Part shown: piece by piece, positions 22,709 to 35,305 of the stretch
Layout: each line of letters opens with the position of its first letter
Numbering within the stretch: position 1 is the stretch's first letter
NCBI GenBank assembly: GCA_002749535.1
Contig: MZZL01000075.1
Span: 62,001 to 126,000 of the forward strand
Length of the DNA stretch: 64,000 nt
Direction: 5' to 3'
Origin: Apophysomyces variabilis
Taxonomy: Eukaryota > Mucoromycota > Mucoromycetes > Mucorales > Mucoraceae
Notes under the pieces: generated by a model
Seen by the model: the letters and a program-made list of their open reading frames with translations, nothing else
Databases searched by the model: none
Told to the model about the DNA's origin: nothing
Program-made: the position numbers and the translations under genes

Positions 22709-25700
22709 AAGTCTAATTAGAAGAAGCAAAAGAATAAATAAAGAGAAGAAAGAAAAAAGAAAGACTGACGACTTGTAAAAGTTTAAAGGAAACCGGTCAA
22801 TCATTCACCCCCTTTTATGGATAAACGAGGCACTTGCACAATATGCAAGCAACATCGCTCCTAGGTTACCAACAAAAAATGACAACAAACATTCTCTACT
22901 CTATCCACACATTGGCAATGTAAAACGACATATATCAATAGGCCGAATACGAAGTGACTCCTAAATACTACAGAATACAGCCATCCATAACTGAAAGGAA
23001 AAATCCTTCCCATAGCATTCGGCTCCAAACGTCGAATTTTTGCCGGCTTATCAAGATATCAAGGGCCAAAAAAAAAGAGGCCTAAGCGTCATTCAAGGTG
23101 AAGGATAAAAGGATTTATCCGAGTCCGTCCAAACCGAAAGGCCGCGAGGCTTCTAAACCAACTTGCTATACTACGTATCTGGTTCAGACCTTTACTACTG
23201 CCCCGAACCCTATGTTGAATAGCATGAAGTATTGACCGTTCGTTTCAAAGCGCGTCTGTGCGTTATGTCGGCGCGTTCTTTTCGGCTTCACTTTATTAAA
23301 ATATTTAAAAAAATCTTTGCCCGCAAAAACATTTTGCCGGGATTTGCAATTCCTTATCTGCAAACGGTTAACCGTGATACTCTTCAGTGGATCAATAAAC
23401 GCCTTCAATTGGAAGAAAAAAGTACGTCTGGCAATAAATTGGAGGAATAGATCCATGTTGTAGATACCGGCTTAGGGGCTATCCCCAATAGCATTTTGGT
23501 GGATAGATGGGTGGGCTGCAAAGTGGGTAGAAGAATATTGACAAGAAACATTGTTTAAGAAATTTATCAGTATATAGCAAGCATCAAGTGGTTTCCGAAA
23601 CGCAGTGAATAGTTGCATATATCTTCTAATTGACCACCATCCGTTTTGATATACGATGGAATTGTTAAGTGATACGATCCTTACATGGAGGACTATGGCT
23701 TTGCTCCTTTGGAGATTTACCTTCAATGAACACTTTTGATTTACCCCTGTTTGTTCCATTAAATATTGGCAATGGAAATTGAACGATTCCTATGTTAGCC
23801 TTGCTCTTCGCTCTCTTCTTTTTACGTGAGGTCAAGGTCCTGAATTAGATTATATGAGGAGCTACTTGAACCTCAAACATTAACTGTACTCTCTTTTTTG
23901 TTTCTTTTTTTTTAATTTGCCCATAGAATCGCTTCCAAAGAGCTGTACTGTCTTATTTATGTTCACATGTTCCTAGATGCTTTTTCACATTCTAGACTAT
24001 TGTCTGGTTTGGTGCATCTCTATTTCTCAAACACTCCATCGTATCAGTCACATACGTACACCTCTTGAATATCCCATATGTAATGAGATATTTCTCGTAA
24101 CAGCATGCCTGTGTGTGAAATTTGGTATATTCTGTTACCGCAAACATATGCTAAAAACATCGCACAAATTCATCTACTGCGACGGAGCGACCAAAACGAA
24201 TGCAGAACGCTAGTCAACGTAATTTTTTGTGCGTAGATTGAGTTTATTGTATCACATAAAGAAGAAATTAGGCTAAGCTGGCTCTACAACTTTACTTCTT
24301 ATAAGGCTAAATTCTCTTGTCACATACGCAGCAGCAAAACGCGAGTGGATGCAATTACGTGTGGCGGGTGGAAGGGAACATTGTCAAAAACAAAAGTCTA
24401 ATAAGACTTCCATATTTGCTCATAACTCCAGGGACAAAAAGTGGTTGAAATCAATATGGGCATTGGGTCCCATCAACAGGGGAACAGGATCAACCGTTAA
24501 CAAGTAAGAGCAGGTGAGAGTTGATGGAGAAACTACAAATAAACGTGCAAACTGTGCCCAAATTTGCTGTTTAAATGGACAAGACGAATTAAGGTTGTCT
24601 TTGGTTTCGACCAGACCACAAATTTGGTCACAGGGCAGTGGGGGTCATGAGGGTAGAGCGGCATTCCAAAATCGCTTCCAGTTCTTGATCGGTGCGCGAG
24701 CATAGCTAGCTGGTTGATTCCAGTGGGGCAATTGGGCCTCCCGGAAATCCCGACGAAAAATAACGGGAGCGACAAAGAAGAAAGAAACGAGGGATGGATA
24801 ATGGAATCAAAGTCCATATTGAAAATGCAAGCGGTGGAAGGAGCAGGATCATGGCCCGGATGGAGAAGAGCGAGCAAGAAAGAAGCAACGTGCCATTCCC
24901 CACCAGAGTCTATTGCCCGCAAAAAGGCAATAAGCTTAAATTCGCGGACGGCCACTTTCGGCAGTCGTTTAAAACCTGGCATGTGCCAGTTAAGGATTGT
25001 AAACGTATACCAGCCTCACTAAAGGATTCTGACACCCTGGCTTCAGACGAGGTCAATCTGTGACGAGATAGAGCAGATGCGGGCCAGAGACTTCTTGTGC
25101 TAGTTAATGACTGAAAGCCGACCGACTTACCTGTAGTTGAAGGGCATCAATTGCTCGAAAAAGCGTGCAGAAGTAGTACACAATGTGATTGACTTTGCAA
25201 GGTGGGTCTGCGTTGAGCGGAAATCAAAGGGTGCAATAGGTAAGGATCGCTTGTGGCTGCATTCGGTGGAAATTGCATAAGGATCGGACTTATCAAAGCT
25301 GCTATAGCAGATCCAGGTTCTGAATGCTGGTAGTGCTATTGTTTTTTGGCAATTTTGGTTGTTGCTTCATAGCTAGAGGTGCCAAAGGAAATTTGTATCC
25401 GCATTTGAGGTTTTTAAAAGCCGACCTTGATTGAATAAATCGGCCATATCATCAATTATTTCGACGTAGCTTGTATACAACAGATCAGTTGACAATGTAC
25501 GTCTCTGTCTCTCTTTCTTTTTCTTTTACGTTGCACTTACTACCTTCTCACAATCATATGGCTGATATAGCTGTTGCAAACAAGCAGGTCCAGGTCCAAA
25601 GGTATGGGGCACTCGTTTAGCTTCTTGATCTTGGGATTTTTTTTTTTTGATGAACCAGCTTCTATAACCAGAGCAAGGCCGAGGTTTTGCCTGTGATCAG

Positions 25701-25903
25701 GCTGATGATGACACTTGCCGTGCCAAGCAAATATTCTTCGGCTTCACTGCCGTGAATGACAGCCACTTGCATTTCTGACCCCACCTTTGTTGCCCGGGGC
25801 TAAATTTGTCCTTTTCTTTTTGTCCGGGGATTGTGTGACGTTTTTCACATGAAAGGAGCTTCACACGAAGTGATACTTGCGAAGGTCTTATTCACTTATT
25901 GAA
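22709..25903. other. 3.2-kb intergenic region, nothing firmly supported
   Basis: Several frames of 60-150 codons occur on both strands (for example 23184-23456 - and 24533-25063 on both strands). They overlap each other antisense, lack splice context and match no family I know. The base composition around 24500-25000 is less AT-rich than its surroundings. A T-run lies at about 25637. No RNA gene was recognised. Confidence 0.35.
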
Positions 25904-26387
25904 ATGTCCATGTGAGTATCGTTTCCTGCTGTCCATGCACCATTGCCTAGAGGAAAGATTAGTATGCTAACGCGACTACTGCGGTTTCCTTTTGCTGTAA
26001 TGCTGAAGTCCTGCACCCAAAGATACCCCCATTACCGTGAGCGAACTCGCCAAACACAACGGTACCGATCCGGCTTTGCCCATTTACGTTGCTATTAAAG
26101 GCGACGTATTTGACGTGTCGTCAAAGGCAGACGTGTACGGTAAAGGTTGTGGATACAACGTCTTTACCGGAAAAGACGCATCCAAGGTAAAAGAGAAAAA
26201 AGCTCTAAAAAGTGATGGATCTCTTATCTTCGCCCTCTAGGCTCTCGGAAAGTCGTCTCTTAAAATTGAAGATTGTGTCCCTGACACCACTGAGCTCACT
26301 GCAGAAGAACAACAAACCTTAGATAAATGGCACAAGTTTTTCTCTGACAGATACCCAATCGTTGGGAAAGTTGTACCAGACAACTAA
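25904..26387 (+). CDS. Dap1/PGRMC-type cytochrome b5-like heme-binding protein
   Basis: Membrane-associated progesterone receptor (MAPR) family; fungal Dap1 binds heme and supports the P450 Erg11 in ergosterol synthesis. Exon 1 is only 8 nt (ATGTCCAT, 25904-25911), followed by a GTGAGT intron to 26008. Exon 2 at 26009-26186 reads PAPKDTPITVSELAKHN, YVAIKGDVFDVSSK and YGKGCGYNVFTGKDASK. Exon 3 at 26241-26387 begins ALGKSSLKIEDCVPD and ends VGKVVPDN-TAA. Joining across the tiny exon gives MSIPAPKDTPITVSEL in frame, which supports the model. The protein is about 110 residues without an N-terminal membrane anchor, so it is a short soluble form like other small fungal MAPRs. The tyrosines of the YGKGCGY loop correspond to the heme-binding region of the family. 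Confidence 0.88.
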
Positions 26388-26769
26388 GTAGTAGTTGCAT
26401 GACGAATAAAAAAAAAAGAAAAGCAAAAAGTCTTAAAAGGTAAAGGGACAATTGGTGGCAAAAGAGCATATGGGCACGATTCCAATTGTTTATGCGAGAA
26501 GAGACATAAGCTGCTCGGCTTGATTTTTTTGCGCTGTATATTACAGAGGTTGTATATAACCTGTGCGAAAGCTTCAGATTGGCTAGAGCCCAGTTCAAAT
26601 GGGTCAACTCACGAAATTCAGTTCGTAAAATGAGAACACCATGATATGAGAGGAAAATGTTCCCTATTTTACGATTAATACCTTGTTGAAACTTACACTG
26701 TATCCTACTGCTAGCGTGGGCGCTCATTGCGCACTCTGGCGGAAATGGCAAAGAACGAGTTAAACAATT
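26388..26769. other. Intergenic spacer
   Basis: The 3' flank of the MAPR gene, with an A-rich stretch right after its stop, and of the Fanzor-like remnant on the opposite strand. Nothing else is recognised. Confidence 0.4.
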
Positions 26770-27281
26770 TCATATGCACGTCATATGCTCGGGCATTTTT
26801 TGACGACAAAAGACAGGAAGAGATTGGTAGGATGAACTTAGCATGCGCGTACTATCCAGCAGTGCGATGATGATGGCAGCATTGGTATCTCTCTCACGGT
26901 TTGCATAACCCATCTTCACGCTTCGGCATTCGCAGTTCGTACATGTAACACTACCGCGATTCGTGACCCACTTATCTGCTTGCTTCTTTTTATGGTATAT
27001 AATGGGCTGGAAGCAGTAGGGACATATCTGTGAACTTCGAAATTCATCAGTGATTAAGACACTCGCATTCTGCACATGTTGGCGTCTTTGCTTTTTTCGT
27101 CCACGCCTCGCATGTCCACGTATGGTCGGCCTACAACTGCTCCTGCATCCCCGGTACACATAATCAATATATCATCATCGCTACCGGATTTAAGTGTAAA
27201 AGAGTCTGGATAGATGAGCTTTGTTAGTAGGCAAAGATCAGCTGGTGCAGTGTCCACAATCGATCGATTTGTCATACACAC
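26770..27281 (-). pseudogene. C-terminal remnant of a second Fanzor/TnpB-like nuclease
   Basis: On the minus strand, upstream sequence reads DDDILIMCTGDAGAVVGRP (27120-27281), resembling the RuvC-II lead-in (GD-G). In a second frame it continues RPTIRGHARRGRKKQRR, then LITDEFRSSQICPYCF (about 27060-27010). After these come a second CxxC (TCTNCEC) and RERDTNAAIIIAL (RuvC-III, about 26900-26865). The order GDx...RGHA-G...DEFR-S--C--C...C--C...RD-NAA is that of TnpB/Fanzor C-termini. The two halves are in different frames, so a frameshift lies near 27130. No RuvC-I or N-terminal part could be read upstream. It ends at TGA on the minus strand at 26770. Its sequence clearly differs from the copy at 7.8-11.3 kb, so the two are separate lineages rather than recent duplicates. 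Confidence 0.62.
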
Positions 27282-27827
27282 TTCTTGAGATAAGGTGATA
27301 TATTAGAAAATCTATATGGATATCATCAATTGCAACCATACTAAGCCCACCGCAAGTTCGGGCAATCTCCCTCACTGTCTCCTGATGCAACTGCTGGCAT
27401 ATTGGACCAGATGTCCGTTTCTTTTTGCTCCGCTATTGACCCTTTTAGAAATTATCCGACAAAATCATGGCATATCGGCACATCCGCCGATTGAAACCTT
27501 TCACAAAAGCACCTTAACTGCGGATTACCAGATATATCTATGATTCTCAGGTAGCACATCTGCGGGTAAAACGGCCCTGATCTGATATAGATCTATTGCA
27601 TTGCACAAACCACCAAACGGCTGAATCCGTTGACTAAGCAGAGGATAATGACATAATCGATGTCTAACGGCGATAGGGTTTATTACAGTAGTTATAGTAT
27701 AATGACAGAAAAGGTAAACGGGACAAGAAAATATAGTAGGAGTATGGGAAGGTTAATAAGTAAAGGGTAACACTTTTTCGTTTAGATGGATAGGTAAAGT
27801 AGAAAGGATGTATCTCTTATAAAGGGA
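27282..27827. other. Intergenic, possible decayed N-terminal part of the Fanzor remnant
   Basis: The minus-strand sequence is riddled with stops in all frames. I see no readable domain, only the expected location of the missing upstream part of the nuclease. Confidence 0.3.
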
Positions 27828-29992
27828 TCAAACTTTTGATTTAGTTGTAGAATCCAACGTTGTTAGCCCATATTTTGTAGAATCACCTATGGTGGTCATT
27901 GTTTTGGTTATTATAACAGATCAAGCATTTAATGTATTTTACCTTCATCTTTAGTAGTAGGTGTTGAGCTTCCGGCGTTAGCCTTAATTCGGTCCTCTTC
28001 GGATTCGTCCAGACCGAAGGAACGCATAGGTATCGAGAAAAAGAAGGTCAAAGACGCGACACAGACGGCGATGATGGATAAAACGCGTTGTACTTCTCCA
28101 TAAGCAGTAACCACACCTTGGTATTGCTCGTCGGGTAAACTGATGGCGTATTTGATATTGCGCACGATCTTTTCGTAATCATATTCCCCAGGCACATATT
28201 TCTTGATCAGACTAGGTAGCATTGCATTCCAAATAGCCCCTGCAAGGGTAGATCCAATAGCAGAACCCAAAGATCCACCCATTTGATACAGAGCGGTGAC
28301 GATAGAAAGATCTTCATAAAATGAAATAAGGGATTAGAACGCGTAAACTCATGCTCACAAGCTGATTTTGTTTTGCGTGTTTCTTACCATTATGTGGTAC
28401 AGAGCTCTGTACGGCAACCATGAGCGGGACGTCCAGCATACCCGATCCAAGACCAGCGATTGTCTGGGAAATAACAACGAACGCATCGGAAGAGGTAGGA
28501 ACTCTGGCCGGGATCATCAATCCAACACCAAGAAGCAATAGAGAAGTTCCCACCCAAACAAAAGGTCTCCACACGCGTTGGCGTTTCATCAGATAACCGA
28601 CGACGGTTTGGATGAGCACGAACACAACACTGTAGCCTCGTTCAAGATAAGTGGCTTTGGTGGGACTAACTTTGCGTGAAACTTGAAGATAAGTCAAGAA
28701 GTATTGCCAATTGGTAGTAGCGATCATATGGACGGTTGTGGTAGCCAGGACACCCCACAAAGGTGTTCTTGATTCCCACTTGGTAGCCGGGATGATGGGC
28801 TTCAGCGCTCCTTTCCACTCCCATAAAGCGAACAAGATCCACGAAATCAGACCAGCCACAAGTGTACCAATAGTAATGGCTAATGGATCCAAGAAAAAGT
28901 TTGTTAGAAACACATGCAGTATTAAAACAAAACTTTGGTACATACGACTTCCCCATCCACCCCAACGTGTATTTGCCAGCACACACGGTAAGAGGATCAG
29001 ACACAGGCCTGCGATAAGGAAAATGCTTCCAACCATATCCACTTCATTAAGAACCCATATGACTTTCTTATAGATAGGTTCCTTTACTTCTTGTTGCGGA
29101 GTTTCCTCCTGTTCCGCTTCCGATTTCATAAGGCGTCTTGCCTTAAAATCGACATTCCAAAGACTGAAAATGAGAGGAGCACTTGTTACAAGCAAGAGAA
29201 TGGAATTGATACCATAGGCCCAGCGCCATTGACCTTTTGCCAGTAAGGCACCTGCCACGATAGGAGCAACGAACATGCCAAAAAGGGCAGGAATGTTATA
29301 CAAAGCTTGCATAAGACCTCTGTTAATGACGTTGGTCATGTCTATTCAAGGACGAAATTCAGTTTCGTGCAATGCATTATAAGTAGCAAAAGGAAGACTA
29401 GACAAATCGTTCTTACCTCCAATAAGGATTGGAGCAATAATCGAGCACCCGGATTTACCGATGCCATAAATTACTCTACCACCCTATGAAGAAGAGATAG
29501 ATCAATGCCGAGTTCAACAGCAGTGGATTCAGTACAGTATAGATCAAGAAGAGCTGTACTTACAACCAGGGTGTCATAATTTTGTGCATTGGCCATAATG
29601 ACAAAAGAAATGATATAAAGTACCAGCGCAAAGGTATAAACCTCAGCTCTTCCGGTAATATCCGATACTTTGGAATACATGGGTATAAGACAGACTTGAA
29701 GGATATGTAACACAGTGGACAAAATGGATGCGATATTATTGGCTTCCAACACACTTGTCACTGTAGGTGTGATAGTAAGATTGATGTTGGCTTCCCACGT
29801 TGAGACCCAGGAGATCATCACCAGTCTATCCAAAGTGAGCCAACATTGAGCATATCCATATTGTATGTGTACAACATATACGATTTTTTACCCTGTAAAA
29901 ATAAGGATCCTGTCTAGTTTGGTCCAGACCTTCTTGAACAGTTGTACTTTTTTTACACCATGATGCAATTCTTCCTGCTGATAAATCGGCAT
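27828..29992 (-). CDS. Siderophore-iron transporter, MFS SIT family (copy 1)
   Basis: Twelve-to-fourteen-helix H+-coupled importer of ferric siderophores (Arn/Sit/MirA-like). Start ATG at 29992 (MPIYQQEELHHGVKK). Exons carry LDRLVMISWVSTWEANINLT, then YSKVSDITGRAEVYTFALVL, GGRVIYGIGKSGCSIIAPIL, MTNVINRGLMQALYNIPALF, and a long hydrophobic half with RPFVWVGTSLLLLGVGLMIP. The final conserved exon has MGGSLGSAIGSTLAGAIWN and YGEVQRVLSIIAVCVASL. The D-TGRAEVY loop and the long Y-rich extracellular loop before YGEVQRV are typical of SIT proteins. A short last exon (27828-27886), joined through a 56-nt intron, adds DSTKYGLTTLDSTTKSKV. Without it the frame would stop at 27929. First of three tandem copies; an iron-GATA-like palindrome lies at 30187-30204. 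Confidence 0.9.
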
Positions 29993-30186
29993 TATTGCGA
30001 TAAGGGAAGATGGCGTACAGAAGGTAAAAAGAAAGAGAGAGAGACAGAGATATACACCAAGGAAATTCGCGGTATTGTGTGATCTGCGATGTGATGTTTA
30101 TAAAGGATGGATCATAGCTCAGATCCGTTCAATCGGATGTCGTACAAGGTTTTCCTAGTTCTTCATGTCAGTGATTGTCGAAGCTT
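29993..30186 (-). promoter_or_regulatory. Promoter region of transporter copy 1
   Basis: Contains a TATA-like element (TTTATAAA on the sense strand near 30100) and a block AGATCCGTTCAATCGGATGT (30121-30140) that recurs at the same relative place before copies 2 and 3. The shared layout points to duplication of promoter and gene together. Confidence 0.5.
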
Positions 30187-30204
30187 TTATCAGATGATCT
30201 GATA
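30187..30204 (-). promoter_or_regulatory. Iron-GATA-type palindrome, copy 1
   Basis: TTATCAGATGATCTGATA: inverted repeat TATCAGAT-G-ATCTGATA. The half TTATCAGAT is the reverse complement of ATCTGATAA, a perfect match to the ATCWGATAA site of iron-responsive GATA repressors (SreA/Urbs1/Fep1 type). It ends 195 bp before the start codon of the downstream gene. Confidence 0.7.
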
Positions 30205-32891
30205 TTAAATTCACGTTTCCTGCCCCGCTGCTACAAAGACATCAGACCTTGTAGACCACGTCTTCCCAAGAGCGTACAGCAAATCATAGCAGAGAGCAAT
30301 AGAATATCGTGATGTACGGAAAGCATATAAAAAGATTGGCTGATAGAAAGAGGAAGTCAAAGAAAGTTATCTCTCTGTTCCTTCAGTGGGCAGCCATCCT
30401 TCGAAAGAAAAGAACGTGGGGAGTTACACAATGTCTTTAAACTCCACTTGACTCGTTGCGCGCTCTCTCCTGACATGCCATCGCATAAATATATATCCGC
30501 TAATCCTAAGAACTGGCCTTCTTGCCTCGATCTATCTCCATTACACCTCATAATTCCTAATAGGACACTGTATTCCAATAGATTATGTTATCATTATCAT
30601 GATTTACGGTTGTACCAAAGATCATATATTTGATTTTTCAAGACTATACAAGGAAAATCATAGCATCGGCGGATGCTCCTGATCGGAAGATTGTCAAACT
30701 CCGCTTCCTCAGTGGCAACCCATCGTCCCATAGACAATGGTAAACAATATAATTATAATAGAAAAGAGGGGTCCGTTACCTCCGCGCCTCCAGAACAAAC
30801 AGACATATGATTTTTCTTTTTGTAAAATGAGTGGCTTCCATAAAATACCATTAGTAACTAAATCATGCCTGGACCTCCATAGTAGCAAAAAATAGACAAT
30901 CATATAAACTATAACAAAAAAAAGGAGTCCAAACATACATATACTCCATAACCTTCCATCTGACAGTTTTCTTCTGTTAAGATATAACCACCATTATGGC
31001 TGCTTGCGGCTTCTCTTTACAAGAAACGTGGAACATCAAATCATCTTCCTCACCGTCCCTTATTCCATACAGTTAAGATGGCTTCACTTAACCCAGCAAG
31101 CCGGTGGAGGCGTCTGTTTGGAAATTTGCAGCACGATTTGTACTTGTCTGTGCGACCGCTATATTTGGCTTGTGCCACAGCAGCCTTCAACTTCAGAACT
31201 TCCTTCAAGGTCAGTCGTCCGGACCGGCAATGGCCATAAGTTCGCAGCTCCATCACTAGCCATTGGGCAGTAATGCAACCAAATCTGATTCGCCTATAAT
31301 ACTCCTGTATCACGAATTACTTCAAAATGTGTGGCTTTATTCTATAGGCTTCAGGATCTTCAAGATACCGTCGTTCATTTGCGGAACTAAAAAGCCAAGC
31401 TATAATCGTACATAACGCCTTTTGAATAAAGTGCAAAGAGATACATAACAAGGCGTCAAAACGTTTCGTAACGGTTGCTAAAATGTGCGAATCCTTCGTA
31501 AACCATGATCATAATTCGTTTAGTCACTATATTTGAAATAGCAATATGTTCGATCCCTTGGTGCCTTTTTCTTTATTCCATTATCTATCATTGGGAATAG
31601 TACATAGTAAATCGCTGTCAATACACGAAAAAACCTATCCATTACCATTCAAAACTTTCCGCTTGAGGATTGAATAGGATATTTTGAGTCGTCCATGGTG
31701 TAGACAAGGGTATGTTATGTACCATACATCCTGCCCATAGCTTAAGAACTATACAAGCAAGATTTTGCGAACTAATCGGCCTTCTTCGGTTAGAAAATTG
31801 ACACCGGTCTGAAATTTAGCCTGGAGGCCGCTGCAGCGAGCCTCGTTGAGTCTGGAGTAATTGGCCACAGTTATGGGGACGTATTCTTGTCGCGCCTAAC
31901 AATAGTTAAAGACCGTAACATCGCAATGGGCGAGTGTTTCGAGGGACGGATTTGATGCTGTTTCACCAATACGTGCGTTATAACACGGCAGACTATAATT
32001 GTTGCAATTATGCTCTTTCTGTCTGGAGACAGCAAACGATATCCTCCGCCAAAAACGGCCGCAGAACACACTATGGGAAATGTGAGTTTTTTCTGGTCTC
32101 TATCAGTTCCTATTGACTATTTCTGGTTCCTGATGTACTTTTTCTATAAAGGTAAAAATTGTCCATTGGGAACCAATCTTATATTCTGCAGTGGCCTGGG
32201 AAACTTTGGTTCCTGATGTAATATTTCTTAACTTAATGAAAACTAGTACATCAGAAACCACTTCCCATAGTGACATTAGCTGAGAAGAAAAAGAACAATG
32301 GCAAAACAGCTATGGGTGTTACATCCATAGATTGCTACTGCCCTAGCTGTTGTAATCTTACTACGGCAAATAGATGATAGCAAGCGGAATCTGAGGCCTG
32401 CCCAGAGGAGAACGCCAGAGAATAAGTGGAACTCACTATGTAACTCTTAATCTGCCACCAGCACTGCAACGCAGTGATAGATAATAACAGTGATTAGATC
32501 GATGCAGTCAAACACAGGATTTTGTACGTGGCAAACTGACAGACATTCAGATTATGCGGTATAAAACGAATGGCGTTGCTAGGTTCGTTTGACCGCTTGT
32601 ATTTTGAAAGAAACATAGGCTAAAGCTTGTACCGAAGCCGATAGGTGTTAATAGATTAGTTTGTATATTCGTTTGATTCCGGTAGCAGCTTAAGTAGAAA
32701 CCATCCCAAAGTCTTTTTCAAGTCCAGTTTCAATCGTTGTAAGATGACTTTTTATCCTGTGTTTATATAGTCCGGCATCTTAGTGCACAAGTACAAAATC
32801 AAATAGCATGTAAAATCTAGAGGGGATGGATGGAATATTTCTTAGCGGACGGTTACAAGGTAGACGTAACTCAAGTCCTTGACAAGATGGA
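30205..32891. other. 2.7-kb spacer between transporter copies 1 and 2
   Basis: The proximal 0.6 kb still resembles the upstream regions of copies 2 and 3 (GTAAAATGAGTGGCTT at 30822-30837). An ATG at 31078 (+) opens MASLNPASRWRRLFGNLQHD and reads about 44 codons to a GTCAGT donor at 31210. This looks like a first exon, but I cannot find the rest or name it. Downstream to 32.9 kb I see no gene. Confidence 0.35.
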
Positions 32892-35100
32892 TCAACGTTT
32901 CGACTTCTGCGTAAAATCGAGGGTTTCCAGGTCATATTTTGTGGAAGCATCTGAAATAGATCGTTTTTCTCATCAGTATCCTCCAATGGATGAACTTCTT
33001 CATCTTTTACCTTCATCTTTGGTATTAGCTCTTGATCTTTTGGCATTAGCTTTAATACGGTCCTCCTCGGATTCATCCAGACCAAAGGAACGTATGGGTA
33101 ATGAGAAGAAAAATGTCAAAGAGGCGACACAGACCGAAATTATAGATAGTACACGTTGTACTTCGCCATATGCAGTAACCACTCCGTTGTACTGATCTAC
33201 GGGCAGACTGAGAGCGTAGCGAATATCACGTACGATCTTTTCGTAATCATATTCACCAGGTACATATTTCTCCATCTGAACAGGCAGCATTGCGTTCCAG
33301 ACAGCGCCTGCCATGGTAGATCCAATAGCAGAGCCCAGAGATCCGCCCATTTGATACAGAGCGGTGACGATAGAAAGATCTGAAATAAAGAGAAAACGGT
33401 TGGAAACTTAACCATGCTGCTGAGGTCTTGATTTACTTTTCTTACCATTATGAGGTACCGAGCTCTGTGCGGCAACTAGGAGCGGGATCTGTATCATACC
33501 TGCCCCAATACCAGCAATCGCCTGGGACATGACCACAAAGGCATCAGAAGATGTAGGTAATCGCGCCGGAATCATCAATCCAACGCCGATAAGTGTTAGA
33601 GCGGTTCCAACCCAGACAAAAGGTCTCCATACACGATAGCGTTTCATTAAATAGCCGACGATAAGTTCCATAACGACAAAAAGAACACTGAAGCTTCGTT
33701 CCAAATAAGTGGCCTTGGCGGGACTGACCTTGCGCGAAACTTGAAAGTAGGTTAATAAGTACTGCCAATTGGAGGCTGCTATCCAACGAAGGGTCATTAA
33801 AGACAAAGTGCTCCATAAAGGCGTCCTTGACTCCCACTTGGTGGCTGGAATAATGGGTTTTCGCGCTCCTTTCCATTCCCATAAGGCAAATAGAATCCAA
33901 GAGACAAGACCAGCCACAAGTGTACCGATGGTAATCGCTAATTAATAAAAAGGATGTAAAAAAGAGAATAACCTTGGTGAGGACGTATGTAATACACAGA
34001 AGAAACCAACAAAATAAAAATAAGAGGTTTGATACGTACGACTTCCCCATCCACCCCAACGTGTATTTGCCAGCACGCACGGTAAGAGTATCAGGCACAG
34101 GCCCGCGATAAGGAAAATGCTTCCAATCATATCAACTTCGTTAAGAACCCATAGGACTTTTTCGTAAAAAGACTTCTTGTTGTCTTCTTGTTCCTCTTCG
34201 TCGTCCTTTTCCTGTTCTGCTTCCGATTTCAGAAGACGTCTTGCTTTAAAGTCAACATTCCAAAGACTGAAAATGAGGGGCGCGCTTGTTACAAACAGAA
34301 GAATAGAATTAATGCCATAGGCCCAGCGCCATTGACCTTGTGCAAGTAAGGCACCGGCAACAATAGGTGCGACAAGCATACTGAAAATGGAAGGAATATT
34401 ATACAATGCTTGCATAAGACCTCTGTTCACAATGTCAGTCATATCTGTTCAAGATATGTTAGAGATCCATACAACATGAGTGACACCGAGAAAAAAGCGA
34501 AATTGAAGAAAGAGGTTTACCTCCAATAAGGATAGGAGCAACAATCAGGCATCCTGATTTACCAAGGCCATAGATGACTTTACCACCCTATAAGAGAACA
34601 AAGCAGATGGATCCATAAGTTTAACCAGGGCGACTAGAAAATATATAGGCCAAGCAGAGAATTCCTTACGATCAGGGTATCATAATTTTGCGCGGTCGCC
34701 ATGATGACGAAAGAGACAATGTAAAGCACCAACCCGAACGTATAAACCTCAGCTCTTCCAGTCATGTCTGATATTTTGGAATACATGGGTATAAGACATA
34801 TTTGAAGCATAAATAGCACGGTGTTTAAGATAGATGCGATGTTGTTTGCCTGTAGTACACTTGTCACTGTGGGTGTAATGGTAAGATTGATATTGCTTTC
34901 CCAGGTTGAAATCCAAGAGATAATAACCAATCTATGAAAGGAACAAGTGCTGAGTATATGAATATATTACAGTATATAGCCCGCCAAGGGCGACATTACC
35001 CGGAAAAAATAAAGATCCTGTCTAGTTTGGTCCACACTTTCTTGAACACTTGTACCTTTTTTACGCCTCTATGCAATCCGTCCGGCCGATAATCTGCCAT
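32892..35100 (-). CDS. Siderophore-iron transporter, MFS SIT family (copy 2)
   Basis: Same exon pattern and protein family as the neighbours. Start ATG at 35100 (MADYRPDGLHRGVKK). Exons include MVIISWISTWESNINLTITP, then YSKISDMTGRAEVYTFGLVL, MTDIVNRGLMQALYNIPSIF, a charged central loop (EQEKDDEEEQEDNKKSFYEK), RPFVWVGTALTLIGVGLMIP and MGGSLGSAIGSTMAGAVWN. The coding frame would stop at 33000. A 60-nt GT-AG intron (32951-33010) instead joins a short terminal exon ending STKYDLETLDFTQKSKR, homologous to the tail of copy 1, so I place the stop at 32892-32894. The protein is a plasma- or endosomal-membrane importer by family. The promoter has the same GATA palindrome (35288-35305). Confidence 0.9.
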
Positions 35101-35287
35101 TGTTTTGGGAAGGAGAAATTGTACAGTAAAACTAGAGAAAAATGACGGGAAGGACAATGACAACCTTGCGACATCGTTTGATCTGTTATCAGATTTTATA
35201 TAAAGGAATATTAGGACCAGATCCGTTCATTCGGAAGCATAGAAGGTTTACCATCCGATTCACATCTCAGCGATTATCTACCTCTTA
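35101..35287 (-). promoter_or_regulatory. Promoter region of transporter copy 2
   Basis: Carries TTTATATAAAGG near 35197-35206 (TATA-like on the sense strand) and the block AGATCCGTTCATTCGGAAGC (35219-35238), matching the equivalent block before copy 1. Confidence 0.5.
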
Positions 35288-35305
35288 TTATCAGATGATC
35301 TGATA
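35288..35305 (-). promoter_or_regulatory. Iron-GATA-type palindrome, copy 2
   Basis: TTATCAGATGATCTGATA, identical to the element of copy 1 over 18 bases, ending 188 bp before the start codon. Surrounding bases (attaagctcgcgtct) are shared with copy 3. Confidence 0.72.

Noticed and set aside
24533..25063. Overlapping frames of 60-149 codons on both strands
   Set aside because: Mutually antisense, no motifs, no splice context; consistent with a locally less AT-rich non-coding stretch.
28390..29073. Open frames antisense to transporter copy 1
   Set aside because: Shadows of a conserved transporter gene; the hydrophobic transporter frame is clearly the real one.
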